A stretch of 64,000 nucleotides of DNA, from the NCBI GenBank assembly GCA_011799875.1, contig CM022302.1:201916086-201980085 (forward strand), read 5' to 3'. The first letter of the stretch is position 1. Every line of letters starts with the position of its first letter. The DNA comes from Thinopyrum elongatum. Its lineage: Eukaryota > Streptophyta > Magnoliopsida > Poales > Poaceae. Below, one piece after another: positions 1 through 12,195 of this stretch. The notes under the pieces were generated by a model that did no database searches, was not told the DNA's origin, and worked only from the letters and a program-made list of their open reading frames with translations. The translations under genes and the position numbers were made by a program.

Positions 1-270
1 ATCTTCTCTTATAAAGCACCAACTAAGGGGCACTATGATCGTACTTGAGCATTGGGTATAGCTAATATGCGAGTGTGTTTCATGAATGGATCAATTGTTG
101 AGCATGATGGGCTAGGGATAACTTTCTTTAGTGTTGATATTTTGAAAGACATGGTTGCTTGTTGATATGCTTGAGTATTGAAATCTTCATGTCAAAACTA
201 GACTATTGCTTTGAACCATATAAAAGTCCAAATGTCCATGCTATAAAAGAAAAGAATATGTGATGAACAT
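1..270 (+). mobile_element. Element A, 3' internal segment (left piece)
   Basis: This is the last part of the non-coding 3' internal domain of a plus-strand LTR retrotransposon whose 5' half lies left of the window. It is recognised because its reverse complement reappears at about 1950-2220 inside element B, which is the same region of a related element in the opposite orientation. The segment stops at AACAT (266-270), repeated at 7018-7022 as B's target duplication, and resumes at 7018 leading into A's 3' LTR. No coding potential is seen. Confidence 0.85.
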
Positions 271-1871
271 TGATGTTGGCTTGAACTACGTCGGTATTTC
301 CCCAAAGAGGAAGGGATGATGCAGCACAACAACGGTAGGTATTTCCCTCAGTGATGAGACCAAGGTTATCGAACCAGTAGGAGAACCAAGCAACACTACG
401 TAAACAGCACATGCACACAAAGAACAAATACTTGCAACCCAACGTGTTAAAGGGGTTGTCAATCCCTTTCGGGTAACGGCGCCAGAAATTGGCAAACGGA
501 TGGGAGACAAATTGTAGTAGATTGGATAAATAGATCGCGAATAAAATAAAGTGAAGCAAAATATTTTTGGGTTTTTAGAAATATAGATCTGAAAATAAAA
601 GTGGCAAATAAATAAAAAGGCAAATAGCAAAATAGATCTGAAAATATATGATGAGAAAATAGACCCGGGGGCCGTAGATTTCACTAGTGGCTTCTCTCGA
701 GAAAAATAGCATACGGTGGGTAAACAAATTACTGTTGGGCAATTGATAGAACTTCAAATAATTATGATGATATCCAGGCAATTATCATTATATAGGCATC
801 ACGTCCAAGATTAGTAGACCGACTCCTGCCTGCATCTACAACTATTACTCCACACATTGACCGCTATCCAGCATGCATCTAGTGTATTAAGTTCATGGAG
901 AAACGGAGTAATGCAATAAGAACGATGACATGATGTAGACAAGATCTATTTATGTAGAAATAGACCCCATCTAGTTACCTTAATAGCAACGATACATACG
1001 TGTCGGTTCCCCTTCTGTCACTGGGATCAAGCACCGTAAGATCGAACACATCACAAAGCACCTCTTCCCATGGCAAGAAAAATCGATCTAGTTGGCCTAA
1101 CTAAACCAAAGATTCGAAGAAGAAATACGAGGCTATAAGTAATCATGCATATAAGAGATCAAAAGACTCAAATAACTTTCATGGATAAAAACATAGATCT
1201 GATCTTACACTCAAAGTTCATCGGATCCCAGCAAACACACCGCAAAAAAGAATTACATCAAATAGATCTCCAAGAGACCATTGTATTTAGAATCAAAAGA
1301 GAGAGAGGAAGCCATCTAGCTACTAACTACGGACCCGTAGGTCTACAATGAACTACTCATGCATCATCGGAGAGGCACCAATGAGGATGATGAACCCCTC
1401 CATGATGGTGTCTAGATTGGATCTGTGGTTTCTGGAACTTGTGGCGGCTGGAATTGATTTTCGTCGACTCCTCTACGGTTTCTAGAATATTGGGGTATTT
1501 ATAGAGCAAAGAGGCGGTGCGGGAGGCGGCCGAGGTTGGCACAACCCACTAGGGCGCGCCTGGCCCCCCAGGCGCGCCCTGGTGGGTTGTGCTCCCCTCG
1601 AAACCCCCTCAGGTACTTTCTTGGCCCAACTTGTGTCTTCTGTTCCAGAAAAAATCACCAAAAAGTTTTGCTGCGTTTGGACTCCGTTTGGTATTGATTT
1701 CCTGCGAAGTAAAAAACAAGCAAAAAATAGCAACTGGCACTGGGCACTATGTCAATAGGTTAGTCCCAGAAAATGATATAAAGTTGCTATAAAATGATTG
1801 TAAAACATCCAAGAATGATAATATAACAGCATAGAACAATAAAAAATTATAGATACGTTGGAGACGTATCA
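271..1871 (-). repeat. Element B 3' LTR
   Basis: On the minus strand this LTR starts TGATACGTCTCCAACG at 1871 and ends CAACATCA at 271. It carries the family TATA box (CTATAAATAC, near 1495-1507) just upstream of the presumed transcription start. It aligns end to end with 5419-7017. The terminal CA is intact here but mutated in the other copy. Confidence 0.9.
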
Positions 1872-4312
1872 GCATCCCCAAGCTTAATTCCTACTCGTTC
1901 TCAAGTAGGTAAATGATAAAAAGAGAATTTTTGATGTGGAATGCTGCCTAACATGTTCATCACATATTCTTTTCTTTGTAGCATGGACATTTGGACTTTT
2001 ATATGATTCAAAGCAATAGTCTAGTTTTGACATGAAGATTTCAATACTCAAGTATATCAACAAGCAGCCATGTCTTTCAAAATATCAACACTAAAGCAAG
2101 TTATCCCTAGCCCATTATGCTCAATCATTCATCCATTCATGAAACACACTCGCATATTAGCTACACCCAATGCTCAAGTACGATCATAGTGCCCCTTAGT
2201 TGGTGCTTTATAAGAGAAGATGGAGACTCAAAATAAAATAAAAATTGCATAAAGTAAAAGAAAGGCCCTTCGTAGAGGGAAGTAGGGATTTGTAGAGGTG
2301 CCAGAGCTCAAAGCGAAAAAAGTAGAGATAAAGCATTTTGGGTGGCATGCTTTTCCTGTCAACGAAAATGATTGAGTAGTTACCAATACTTTCCATGCTA
2401 GATATATCATAGGCGGTTCCCAAACAAAAAATAAAGTTTATTCCTTTTTCCACCATACTTTCACTTTCCATGGCTAGCCATATCCACGGGTGCCTTCCAT
2501 ACCAACACTTTCCAAGGAATTTATTATTTGACAACATAAAGTAAATTCACTTTTCATTTCGGGACTAGGCATCCCTAATACCTTTGCCATACTCTCGTGC
2601 AATGACAAGTGAATAAACAGTCATCTTGAGAATAACACATCTAGCATGGAAATATATCAGCCACCCCCTACCGTTTCATGAGCGGTACGAGCACACAAAA
2701 GAGAAATTTATTTTGAAATTAGAGATGGCACATACAAATTTACTCAGAACGGCACGGAAATACCGCATATAGGTAGGTATAGTGGACTCATATGGCAAAA
2801 CTGGTTTAAGGCAAAAGATTGAGAAGCATCCAACCAAGAAACGAAAAATCTCATAAGCGAGCATTAAGCATAACTAACACCGAATAATGCACCACAAGTA
2901 GGATGTAATTTCATTGCATAACTATTGACTTTCGTGCTTGCATAGGGAATCACAAACCTTAACACCAATATTCTTACTAAAGCATAATTACTCATCAACA
3001 TGACTCACATATTATATCAACATATCGCAAAACTATTACAAGGAATCAAGTTTATTTTGTCCAATGATCTTAATGAAAGTTTTTATTATATCCTTCTTAA
3101 ATATCTATCACTTTGGGACTAATTTCATTTGTTGCTTTTGATAGCTCAAACAAATCTAAGTGAAGAACATGAGCATAAAATTTTCTTCTCTCAAAATAAT
3201 TTAAGTGAAGCAAGAGAGAATTTCAAAAAAAAAATTACTAACTCTCAAATATATCTAAGTGAAGCATGAGAGCATTTCTTCAAAAATACCAAAGCACACC
3301 GTGCTCAAAAAGATATAAGTGAAGCACTAGAGAAATTCCATAGCTCATAAAGATTTAAGTGAAGCATAGAGAGCAATTCTAACAGGTCATAGCATAATTT
3401 TGGCTCCCTCAAATAGGTGTGTCCAGCAAGGATTCATGACTAAAAATAAAAAGCAAAACAAGCAAAGACTCATATCATACAAGATGCTCCAAGCAAAACT
3501 CATGATATGTGACGAATAAAAATATAGCTCTGAGTAAAATACTGATGGTCGTTAGAAGAAAGAGGGGATGCCACTCGGGCATCCCCAAGCTTAGTTGCTT
3601 GCTTCTCTTTGGATAATGGCTTGGGGTGCCATGGGGCATCCCCAAGCTTATGCTCTTCTTACTCCTTATTCCTTCATCCATCGTAATCTCACCCAAAACT
3701 TGAAAACTTCAATCACACAAAACTCAACAAAACCTTCGTGAGATCCGTTGGTATAAGAAAACCAATCTTTACTTTAAGTACTGTAGAAAACCCATTCAAA
3801 TTTTGTTTTTGCATTATATCTATTGTATTCTAACTTTACCATGGCTTATAAACTCCAATACAAACCATAGATTCATCAAAATAAGCACACAATGCAAAGA
3901 AAATAGAATCTGTCAAAAACAGAATAGTCTTAAAACATACGAATTCTTCGCATTCTTCTGTAACTCCAAAACTTCTGAAAAATTAGGAAAACAGTGGAAA
4001 TTTGTATATAAATCTTGTGTAAAAAATTCAGAAGTTTTCCTCACTTCTGTAAATTTCTAAAATTATTTTACTAGACACAAAAGTTTCTGTTTTCCAACAA
4101 GATCAAATCAACTATCACCAAAGCTATCCCAAAGGCTTTGCTTGGCACAAAAACTAATTAAAACATAAAGAACACAATCATAACAGTAGCATAATTGTGC
4201 AAACACTCAAGAACAGAAAGAAAAATACTAAAATAAATTTTATTCATTGGGTTGCCTCCCAACAAGCGCTATCGTTTTATGCCCCTAACTAGGCATAATA
4301 TTTTATTGATGC
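1872..4312 (-). other. Element B 3' internal non-coding domain
   Basis: About 2.4 kb between the ORF remnant and the 3' LTR. It is AT-rich, with many short ORFs and no convincing protein. It contains a series of degenerate 'AAGTGAAGCA' repeats (about 3150-3370), also present in element H (about 19800-19960). GCATCCCCAAGCTTA occurs three times (1872, about 3580, about 3640). The 1950-2220 stretch is the inverted partner of window positions 1-270. The role may be packaging or dimerisation of the non-coding RNA, which is inference. Confidence 0.6.
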
Positions 4313-5165
4313 TCACAAGAAAGATAATAATTGAAACACAAAGAGAGCATCATAAAACATGTGACAAATAAATTTAAGTCTAACATACTTCCTATGCATA
4401 GGAATTTTATAAGAAAACAATTTATCAAGACAAGAAACATCTAACATATGCGAAGAAGAGGAATAAAACATTGACGATCTCAACAGAACGAGAGGTAATT
4501 TAGTAACATGAACATTTCTACAACCATATTTTCCTCTCTCATAATAATTACATGTAGGATCATAATCAAATTCAACAATATAACTATCACATAAAATCTT
4601 CTCTTCATGATCCACATGCATGCAAAGTTGACACTTCCAAAATAGTGGGATTATCATCAAATAAAGTCATGACCTCTCCAAGCCCACTTTTATCAAAAAT
4701 TTCATAAGATTGAACACTCTCCAAATATGTGTGATTATTTTTACCTAAAGTTGACACTCTTCAAAACCCACTTTCAATATTTTTTCAAACATTATTATCA
4801 ATAACATATTCATCATGAGGCTTAAATAAATTTTCAAAATCATAAGAAGAATCACCCCAATCATGATCATTGCAATAAGTAGTGGACATATCAAAATTAG
4901 CATCCCCAAGCTTGGGGTTTTGCATATTATTAGCACAATTGACATTAATAGAATTTATAATAACATCATTGCAATCATGCTTTTCATTCAAGGAGCTATC
5001 ATGAACCACTTTATAAATTCCTTCGTTTAACACTTCATCACAATTTTCAGATTCATAAATCTCAAGAAAAACTTCATAAAGATAATCTAGTGATCTCAAT
5101 TCACTAGCAATTGGTTCATCATAATTGGATCTTTTGAAAATATTAGCAAGTGGATGAGGATCCAT
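4313..5165 (-). pseudogene. Broken ORF of non-autonomous element B
   Basis: The reading frame starts MDPHPLANIFKRSNY at 5165. It is homologous to the intact 289-residue ORF of element H (20838-21707) and the broken ORF of element I (30805-31660). Frame one ends near 4785 with a frameshift, and the homologous C-terminal part reappears at 4660-4313 in another frame. The product is acidic, with cysteines and the shared motif HVDHEE. No catalytic domain is recognisable and its function is unknown. It follows the primer site by about 220 bases, the position of gag in an autonomous element, so a gag-derived origin is possible but unproven. Confidence 0.7.
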
Positions 5166-5389
5166 AACAATAGATTTTTAGCAAGCGAAGATGCAAGCAA
5201 ATAGAAGGCACATGGCAACACAAGCAAACATGAGATCTGACGAGAAAAAGGCGAACGAAAAAGAGGGCGAATAAAATGGCAATTTTTTTGTGAACTGGGG
5301 GAGATGAAAATGGGAGGCAAATGGCAAATAATGTAAATTGCAAGGAGATGAGATTTGTGATTAGGAACCTGATAGACGTTGATGATGTC

Positions 5390-5407
5390 TCCCCGGCAAC
5401 GTCGCCA
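5390..5407 (-). other. Primer binding site of B (tRNA-Asp type)
   Basis: The minus strand reads TGGCGACGTTGCCGGGGA, complementary with one mismatch to the 3' end of plant tRNA-Asp. It lies 12 bases inside the 5' LTR. The same site type is present in elements E, H and I. Confidence 0.8.
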
Positions 5408-5418
5408 GAAATGCCATT

Positions 5419-7017
5419 AGATGTTGGTTTGAACTACGCCGGTATTTCCCCAAAGAGTAAGGGATGATGCAGCACAGCAATGGTAGGTATTTCCCAAGTG
5501 ATGAGACCAAAGTTATCGAACCAGTAGGAGAACCAAGCAACACTACGTAAATAGCACCTGCACACATAGAACAAATACTTGCAACCCGACGTGTTAAAGG
5601 GGCTGTCAATTCCTTTCGGGTAACGGCGCCAGAAATTGGCAAAGGAACGGGAGACAAATTGTAGTAGATTGGATAAATAGATCGCGAATAAAATAAAGTG
5701 AAGCAAAATATTTTTGGGTTTTTGAAATATAGATCTGAAAATAAAAATGGCAAATAAATAAAAAGTTAAATAGAAAAATAGATCTGAAAATATATGATGA
5801 GAAAATAGACCCGGGGGCCGTAGATTTCACTAGTGGCTTCTCTCGAGAAAATAGCATACGGTGGGTAAACAAATTACTGTTGGGCAATTGATAGAACTTC
5901 AAATAATTATGACGATATCTAGGCAATGATCATTATATAGGCATCACGTCCAAGATTAGTAGACCGAGTGCTGCCTGCATCTACTACAATTACTCCACAC
6001 ATCGACCGCTATCCAGCATGCATCTAGTGTATTAAATTCATGGAGAAACAGAGTAATGCAATAAGAACGATGACATGATGTAGACAATATCTATTTATGT
6101 AGAAGTAGACCCCATCTTGTTATCCTTAATAGCAACGATACATACGTGTCGGTTCCCCTTCTGTCACTGGGATCAATCACCATAAGATCAAACCCATCAC
6201 AAAGCACCTCTTCCCATGGCAAGAAAAATCGATCTAGTTGGCCTAACTAAACCAAAGATTCGAAGAAGAAATACGAGGCTATAAGTAATCATGCATATAA
6301 GAGATCAAAAGACTCAAATAACTTTCATGGATAAAAACATAGATCTGATCATAAACTCAAAGTTCATCGGATCCGAACAAACACACCGCAAAAAGAATTA
6401 CATCAAATAGATCTCCAAGAGACCATTGTATTGAGAATCAAAAGAGAGAGATGAAGCAATCTAGCTGCTAACTACGGACCCGTAGGTCTACAATGAACTA
6501 CTCATGCATCATCGGAGAGGCACCAATGAGGATGATGAACCCCTCCGTGATGGTGTCTAGATTGGATCTGTGGTTTCTGGAACTTGCGGCGGCTGGAATT
6601 GATTTTCGTCGACTCCTCTAGGGTTTCTGGAATATTGGGGTATTTATGGAGCAAAGAGGTGGTGCGGGAGGCGGCCGAGGTGGGCACAACCCACCTGGTC
6701 GTACCTAGGCCCCCAGGCGCGCCCTGGTGGGTTGTGCTCCCCTCGGAGCCCCCCTCGGGTACTTGCTTGGCCCAACTTGTGTCTTCTGGTCCAGAAAAAA
6801 TCACCAAAAAGTTTCTCTGCGTTTGGACTCCATTTGGTATTGATTTCCTACGAAGTAAAAAACAAGCAAAAAACAGCAACTAGCACTGGGCACTATGTCA
6901 ATAGGTTAGTCCCAAAAAATGATATAAAGTTGCTATAAAATGATTGTAAAACATCCAAGAATGATAATATAACAGCATGGAACAATCAAAAATTATATAT
7001 ACATTGGAGACGTATCA
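5419..7017 (-). repeat. Element B 5' LTR
   Basis: This LTR aligns with 271-1871. On the minus strand it begins TGATACGTCTCCAATG at 7017. The last two bases at 5419 are changed from CA to CT (AG on the plus strand). Transcription of B would run leftwards from the TATA box near 6640-6655. Together with A's LTR at 7104-8698 it forms a large inverted repeat with only 86 bases between the arms. Confidence 0.9.
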
Positions 7018-7103
7018 AACATGTTAGGCAGCATTCCACATCAAAAATTATGTTTTTATCATTTACCTACTGGAGGACGAGTAGGAATTAAGCTTGGGGA
7101 TGC
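7018..7103 (+). mobile_element. Element A, 3' internal remainder and polypurine tract
   Basis: This piece starts with the second copy of AACAT and continues A's internal domain to the polypurine stretch AAGCTTGGGGATGC directly before the 3' LTR. It joins position 270 logically if B and one target copy are removed. Confidence 0.85.
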
Positions 7104-8698
7104 TGATACGTCTCTGACGTATCTATAATTTTTCTTGTTCCATGCTGTTATATTATCATTCTTGGATGTTTTACAATCATTTTATAGCAACTTTATATCA
7201 TTTTTTGGGACTAACCTATTGACATAGTGCCCAGTGCCAGTTGCTGTTTTTCTGCTTGTTTTTTACTTCACAGAATATCAGTACCAAACGGAGTCCAAAC
7301 ACAGTGAAACTTTTTGGAGAATTTTTATGGACCAGAAGGAACAACATGTGCCAGAGAAGTACCAGAGGGGTGCTCCGAGGGTGGCACAATCCACCTGGGT
7401 GCGCCTGGGGGCCCAGGTGCGCCCTGGTGGGTTGTGCCCACCTCATTGGCCTCCCGCACCGCCTCTTCGCCCTATAAATACCCAAATATTCCAGAAACCC
7501 TAGGGAAGGCGACGAAACACAATTCCAGCCGCCGCAAGTTCCAGAACCATGAGATCCAATCTAGACACCATCACGGAGGGGTTCATCATCCTCATTGGTG
7601 CCTCTTTGCTGATGCATGAGTAGTTAATTGTAGACCTACGGGTTCGTAGGCAGTAGCTAGATAGCTTCTTCTCTCTTTATGATTCTCAATACAATGGTCT
7701 CTTGGAGATCTATTTGATGTAACTCTTTTTGCGGTGTGTTTGTTGGGATCCGATGAACTTTGAGTTTATGATCATATCTATATCGATGAAAGTTATTTGA
7801 GTTCTTTGATCTCATTTATGCATGATTAATTATAGCCTCATATTTCTTCTTCGAATCTTTAGTGTAGTTAGGCCAACTAGATCAATTTTTCTTGCCATGG
7901 GAAGAGGTGCTTTGCGATGGGTTCGATCGTGCGGTGTTCTTTCCCAGTGACAGAAGGGGCAGCAAGACACACATGTATCCTTGCTATTAAGGATAACAAG
8001 ATCGGGGCTATTCCTACATGAATAGATTTCGTCTACATCATGTCATCGTTCTTATTGCATTACTCCGTTTCTCCATGAAGTTAATACACTAGATGCATGC
8101 TGGATAGCGGTCGATGTGTGGAGTAATAGTAGTAGATGCAGGCAGGAGTCGGTCTACTAATCTTGGACGTGATGCCTATATAATGATTATTGCCTGGATA
8201 TCGTCATAATTATTTGATGTTCTATCAATTGCCCAACAGTAATTTGTTTACCCACCGTATGCTATTTTCTCGAGAGAAGCCACTAGTGAAATCTACGGCC
8301 TCCGGGTCTATTCTTTATCATATTTGCTTTGAGATCTATTTTTATTTGCTTTTGTTTTCAGATCTATTATTCCAAACACCCGAAAATACCTTGCTGCATT
8401 TTTCTATTATTTATTTTATGTCGCATTTTGTCGATATCTATTTATCCAATCTACACAATTTTTATCCCGTCAACTTGACAATTTCTAGCACCATTACCCG
8501 TAGAGGGATTGACAAGCCCTCCTAATCGTTGGGTTGCAAGTATTTGTTCTTTGTGTATAGGTACTGTTTACATAGTGTTGCTTGGTTCTCCTAATGGATT
8601 GATACCTTGGTTTCATAACTGAGGGAAATACCTACCATAGTTGTGCTGCATCATCCCTTCCTCTTTGGCGAAATATCGACGTAGTTCAAGCGACATCA
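7104..8698 (+). repeat. Element A 3' LTR
   Basis: A full LTR of about 1.6 kb that begins TGATACGTCTCTGACG and ends CGACATCA. CCTATAAATACCC at about 7470-7483 is its TATA box. It is of the same family as the LTRs of B but in the opposite orientation. It is followed by GGGGC (8699-8703), the expected target-duplication position; the other copy lies left of the window. It interrupts the antisense gene of element K. Confidence 0.88.
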
Positions 8699-8703
8699 GG
8701 GGC

Positions 8704-10036
8704 AGGAACCACTGGCTCTCAGTTAGCCTGCTTGCGGAGGCGCCGACCTGGCTCTGGAGCTTGAGGGCCCATTTCGAGCCCTTCTTCCTCCGCCTTGAGT
8801 CTCTTTGCCTCCCCAGCCTCAATCCCTTCTTGGGCCCCTGTTGCCGTGGCCTGGGAAGTCCCGGGCCCGGTAGGTTCAAGCCCGTCAGCCTCCCTTGTGG
8901 CATGCTCTTCACTCCCCTCATCAGAAGAGCCTTCACCTTCAACACCTTCCTCCTCCTCTCCGGGCCCTGGGGACAACCTTTGCTGGCAGATGAAATGGCC
9001 CAAGGCTGCCAAACAGTTGTTCGCACAACTAGCCATGGCCATACACTGTCAGGTTGTTGGCGGGGCCTGGGTACAGTCGCATCCTGTTGGCGGAATTCTT
9101 GTACTCCCAAGCAAACCTATCCCTCCTCTGCAGTGGCACAAAGCGGTGTCGAAGGAAGTCAGCCCCCACATGCTCTATGGTCAGCCCGGCAGCTTTGAGG
9201 CGGGCGATCCTGTTCAGCGCCGGACGGAGCCTATCGCCAGTAAGGCCCAATTTGCTCCAGTCTCTTCCACGCGTGATGCATCCAGTCCGCGTCGAGCAGC
9301 ACTCAGGGGCCTCTTTGTGCTTAATCCAGCACTAGTCAGCCCTCCATTCCTCCCACTTTTTGCACTGCTGGCCAGGGAGATAATCCCAATCTTCCTTCTT
9401 GCTTCGAGGAATCCAGCTTATGTTCCCCGAGCGGTGAGATTTATCTTCTATCTGTGGGATGAAGAAGTGCCTGAACAAATCCACATTGGGGGCGACTCCA
9501 ACAAAATTCTCGCACAAGTGGGCGAAGATTGCCATGCACGCCATAGCATTGGGCGTGAAGTCTAGGAGGTGAAACCCATACACCGTCATCATGGCGCAAA
9601 AGAAGTCGGAAAAAGGGGAAGAGAGGCCACAAGGAAAGTACGCGCAAAAGAAGCGGTACGAATTTGATGGAATCTTGGTCCCCTCCGGCAGAACTTCGGG
9701 CGCTCCATGCCCATTCCTAGTGTCCCTTGCCCACATATAGGCATACCTTGCGATTAAGGTATGGTCGTCTAGATGTGACGGGGAGAAAACCACATCCTCC
9801 TGTCGCCGTCTGTCCAGTTCTTCTGCTTTCCTCTGCCTCTCCTCGACCGTGGGATCCACGGGGGCGGCCGCCTGCTTCCCCTTCATGACTCCTAGAAGAA
9901 GCGAAAGATCTAACAGAGTTTCCTGGGCGGATAATGGTGGCGAAGGCGGTTTTTTGGGTTGAGGAAGAAGATGAAGGAATAAGAACCGGATGCGAATGAG
10001 CAGCGCCCCCTCGCGTTGCCTTTTTATTGGGAACAT
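8704..10036 (-). pseudogene. Antisense gene of K, putative gypsy-type transposon domain protein
   Basis: The frame opens at 10036. After a basic, low-complexity N-terminus, residues about 85-225 (NSYRFFCAYFPCGLSSPF, AMACMAIFAHLCENFVG and a W-rich end) resemble the plant 'putative gypsy type transposon' domain (Pfam PF04195). A TAG replaces an expected Trp codon at about 9332, and the same frame then stays open to about 9030. A second stop or intron follows, and an acidic segment (SPGPGEEEEGVEGEG) lies at 9042-8719 in another frame. The end is cut by element A. Function is unknown; such proteins are encoded antisense in Tat-lineage elements. The long plus-strand frame at 8795-9565 is its GC-rich shadow. 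Confidence 0.75.
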
Positions 10037-10280
10037 GCGTGGGGGCTGGCTCTTCGCTATCTTTTTTGAGAAGTTACCGTTTTTGCAGGCGCATTACCCA
10101 CTAACAGCTACTGTTACACGACCCCATGACCTGCGGTAATTACGCGGAGTGGACGTGGGGTTGACCGGTCATCATGACAAAAACTGCATGGACATCACTT
10201 CTTTGACGCGTGTCTGTGCACTGTTTGGGGCCTAACCCAACGATGCCCATCGACATGTTTGGCTCAGGCCCGGGGGCTTC
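10037..10280 (+). other. K spacer and polypurine tract
   Basis: Non-coding leader of the antisense gene, ending in the purine tract GGCTCAGGCCCGGGGGCTTC immediately before the LTR. The last 80 bases match the equivalent segment of J (33150-33230, minus strand). No promoter for the antisense gene was confidently identified here; it may lie within the LTR. Confidence 0.65.
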
Positions 10281-11256
10281 TGTCGGGGTACACAAACAGG
10301 GGTGTTTATTTCTCCTGACATGTGCACGGACAAAAAGCTTCCGCCCTGATGGCCAGGGCTTGCTGGGGAACTAGCTACCTCAATATAGCTGAACCCGCCA
10401 ATACAAGCCCAGTCAAGTCCACGCAAAGCTAGACCAGAGAAGCCGCTCTTCGTGAGATCAAAGAGATTATTAAGAAGAACAAGACAACAGGATATCACCT
10501 TGGGATGGGCTCCCTTGCCGAGCAGGAGAGCCTGGCCAAGTCGAGACCACCCCAGGAACAAGTCCAGAAATGCCCCGGCAGGCCTGCCGGGGCCACCAAG
10601 ACCAAACCCCCGCCAAGACACCACCGCTCCGCCGCTCCACCGCACCGCAACGCCAGTCACTTATCGATGCGGTGTCGAGCCCGCCAGGCGACTAAGTGGC
10701 ACTCACTAAGCATGTGGCAGCTTGCTGGAAGGCAGATCACACCCATTTCACACCCGTCCAGGGGCGTGTCAAGATGATAAGCAGAAGATGGCTAAGCGGC
10801 GATATAAGTTTGCTGGGGATGCACCCCCGCATGCCACCTATGGTAGCATTTATGGCATTTTGTCCTAAGTGTCAGAGTTAGGTATGATAGCATTGTTGGC
10901 TATCTAATCACAAGATAATGTCTGTTTTGCCACTATGGCTACCCCTTGAGCTATAAAAGGAGGTCCAAGGCTACCTAGAGAGGGATTCAGATTTTCTCAC
11001 ACTTGTACTCGCGTAGTAGCTCTTCCCAAGGCCACCTTGCCGGGGTGGAGCGCTGCGTGTCGCCGTGTTCCTCCATCCAATCCACCAAAGCAGGAGTAGG
11101 GTTTTACGCTTCTGAGCGGCCCGAACCTGGGTAAAAACCACCAGAGTCTCATCATCGTGCTGCCTCATGGCCTTCGCTCTTTGTGCAACGTGGTCTCCCC
11201 CTTGCTGAATCACAAGGGGCCCATGGCCTCATAGGTGATCGTGTTCACCCACGACA
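10281..11256 (+). repeat. Element K 3' LTR
   Basis: The LTR starts TGTCGGGGTACACAAAC and ends CACCCACGACA. A TATA box lies at 10952-10958, and a GGAGTAGGGTTTTACGC segment lies downstream in the R/U5 part. J's LTR (32268-33149, minus) shares both ends and the order of these blocks. Confidence 0.85.
10952..10958 (+). promoter_or_regulatory. TATA box of K LTR
   Basis: TATAAAA in the context GAGCTATAAAAGGAGG, at the expected U3/R position. The equivalent box in J's LTR is at about 32561-32567 on the minus strand. Confidence 0.65.
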
Positions 11257-12130
11257 AGTGGCCTGGCTTCTTGCATTTGTGGCATGTTCTCTTCTTGTAG
11301 TCATGAGTGGAAGCCTCATCATTCTTGGACCTGGATCTTGAAGACTTTCCAAAGCGATTCTTCTTGGAGAACTTTTGGAATTTTCTCACGAGCAATGCTA
11401 GCTCTTTGCCAATGTCTTCAGGATCATCAGAATTGCAATCAGATTCTTCAGATGAGGATACATCCTTTGCCTTCAAAGCATGAGATCGGCCATAGTTGGG
11501 ACCATAGATATCTCTCTTCTCAGGTAGCTGGAATTCATGTGTGTTGAGCCTCTCAAGTATGTCAGATGGATCGAGATCTCCAAAGTCAGGGCGTTCTTGG
11601 ATCATCAAGGCCAGAGTGTCAAATGAGCTGTCAAGTGATCTCAATAGCTTCTTCACTATTTCATGTTTGGTGATCTCAGTGGCACCAAGTGCTCGAAGCT
11701 CATTTGTGATATCAGTAAGGCGGTCGAAAGTGAACTGGACATTATCATTGTCATTCCTCTTTAATCGGTTGAAGAGATTACGACGCACATCTATTCTTGA
11801 GTCTCTCTGTGTTGAGACGCCTTCGTTGACCTTGGACAGCCAGTCCCAGACTAGCTTTGCAGTTTCCAGAGCACTCACACGGCCATACTGCCCTTTGGTC
11901 AGATGACCACATATGATGTTCTTGGCGGTTGAGTCCAGTTGTGCGAACCTCTTAAAATCAGCAGTGGTGGCGCCTTCACCGAATTTGGGAACGCTAGCCT
12001 TGACGACATACCAGAGGTCAATGTCAATGGCTTCAAGATGCATGCGCATCTTATTCTTCTAGTAGGGGTAATCAGTGCCATCGAAGACGGGGCATGCACC
12101 GGAGACTTTGATTACCCCTACAGTCGACAT
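11257..12130 (-). pseudogene. Copia gag polyprotein N-terminus (truncated)
   Basis: This is the gag part of a copia polyprotein, which forms the virus-like particle. The start ATG is at 12128-12130. A TAG at 12059-12061 replaces the residue after DYPY (usually Trp), so the frame is broken early and then open to the end. The UBN2/copia gag core is clear: LWYVV, then AKLVWDWLSKVNEG, then VQFTFDRL. A Ser/Arg-rich stretch precedes the zinc knuckle, which begins CHKCKKPGHL and is cut before its last Cys by K's LTR. The final residues in the raw frame come from K. Confidence 0.85.
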
Positions 12131-12180
12131 AGCTAAACTCCAGGTGGTTAAACCGAATCACACAGAACAAGGGAGCACCT

Positions 12181-12193
12181 TGCTCTGATACCA
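12181..12193 (-). other. Primer binding site of F (initiator tRNA-Met)
   Basis: The minus strand reads TGGTATCAGAGCA, the standard copia primer site, two bases from the LTR end at 12196. Confidence 0.9.
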
Positions 12194-12195
12194 AT

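Larger units (their letters stand above)
271..7017 (-). mobile_element. Element B: complete non-autonomous LTR retrotransposon
   Basis: B is a complete element of about 6.7 kb on the minus strand, with two LTRs of about 1.6 kb (271-1871 and 5419-7017). The five-base duplication AACAT (266-270 and 7018-7022) flanks it. It has a tRNA-Asp-type primer site beside the 5' LTR and a purine-rich tract ending GGGGATGC beside the 3' LTR. It encodes no gag, protease, reverse transcriptase or integrase, only a decayed ORF of unknown function, so it must have moved with proteins from another element. The architecture fits the abundant Sabrina/WHAM-type group of Triticeae; the exact family name is an inference. 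By eye the LTRs differ at about 18 sites in the first 240 aligned bases, so the insertion is not recent. Confidence 0.9.
8699..11256 (+). mobile_element. Element K: 3' end of a Tat-like Gypsy element
   Basis: This is the 3' portion of a plus-strand Gypsy element: the start of an antisense gene (minus strand, 8704-10036), a short spacer with a polypurine tract, and a 3' LTR. An antisense gene between pol and the 3' LTR is characteristic of the Tat/Ogre lineage. Gag-pol would be left of the window, separated by the inserted elements A and B. J (32268-33419) is a second copy of this family: the 130 bases before each LTR and the LTR ends match. K itself interrupts a copia gag at 11257. Confidence 0.8.

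Noticed and set aside
5390..5407. tRNA-like sequences (tRNA-Asp and tRNA-Met complements at 5390, 12181, 21945, 30570, 40075)
   Set aside because: Only the 3' tRNA-complementary stretch is present, always next to an LTR end. They are primer binding sites, not tRNA genes.
8795..9565. A 256-codon plus-strand frame
   Set aside because: It lies opposite the antisense gene of K, which has recognisable PF04195-like residues. The plus frame is Ser/Pro/Ala-rich shadow coding in GC-rich DNA.
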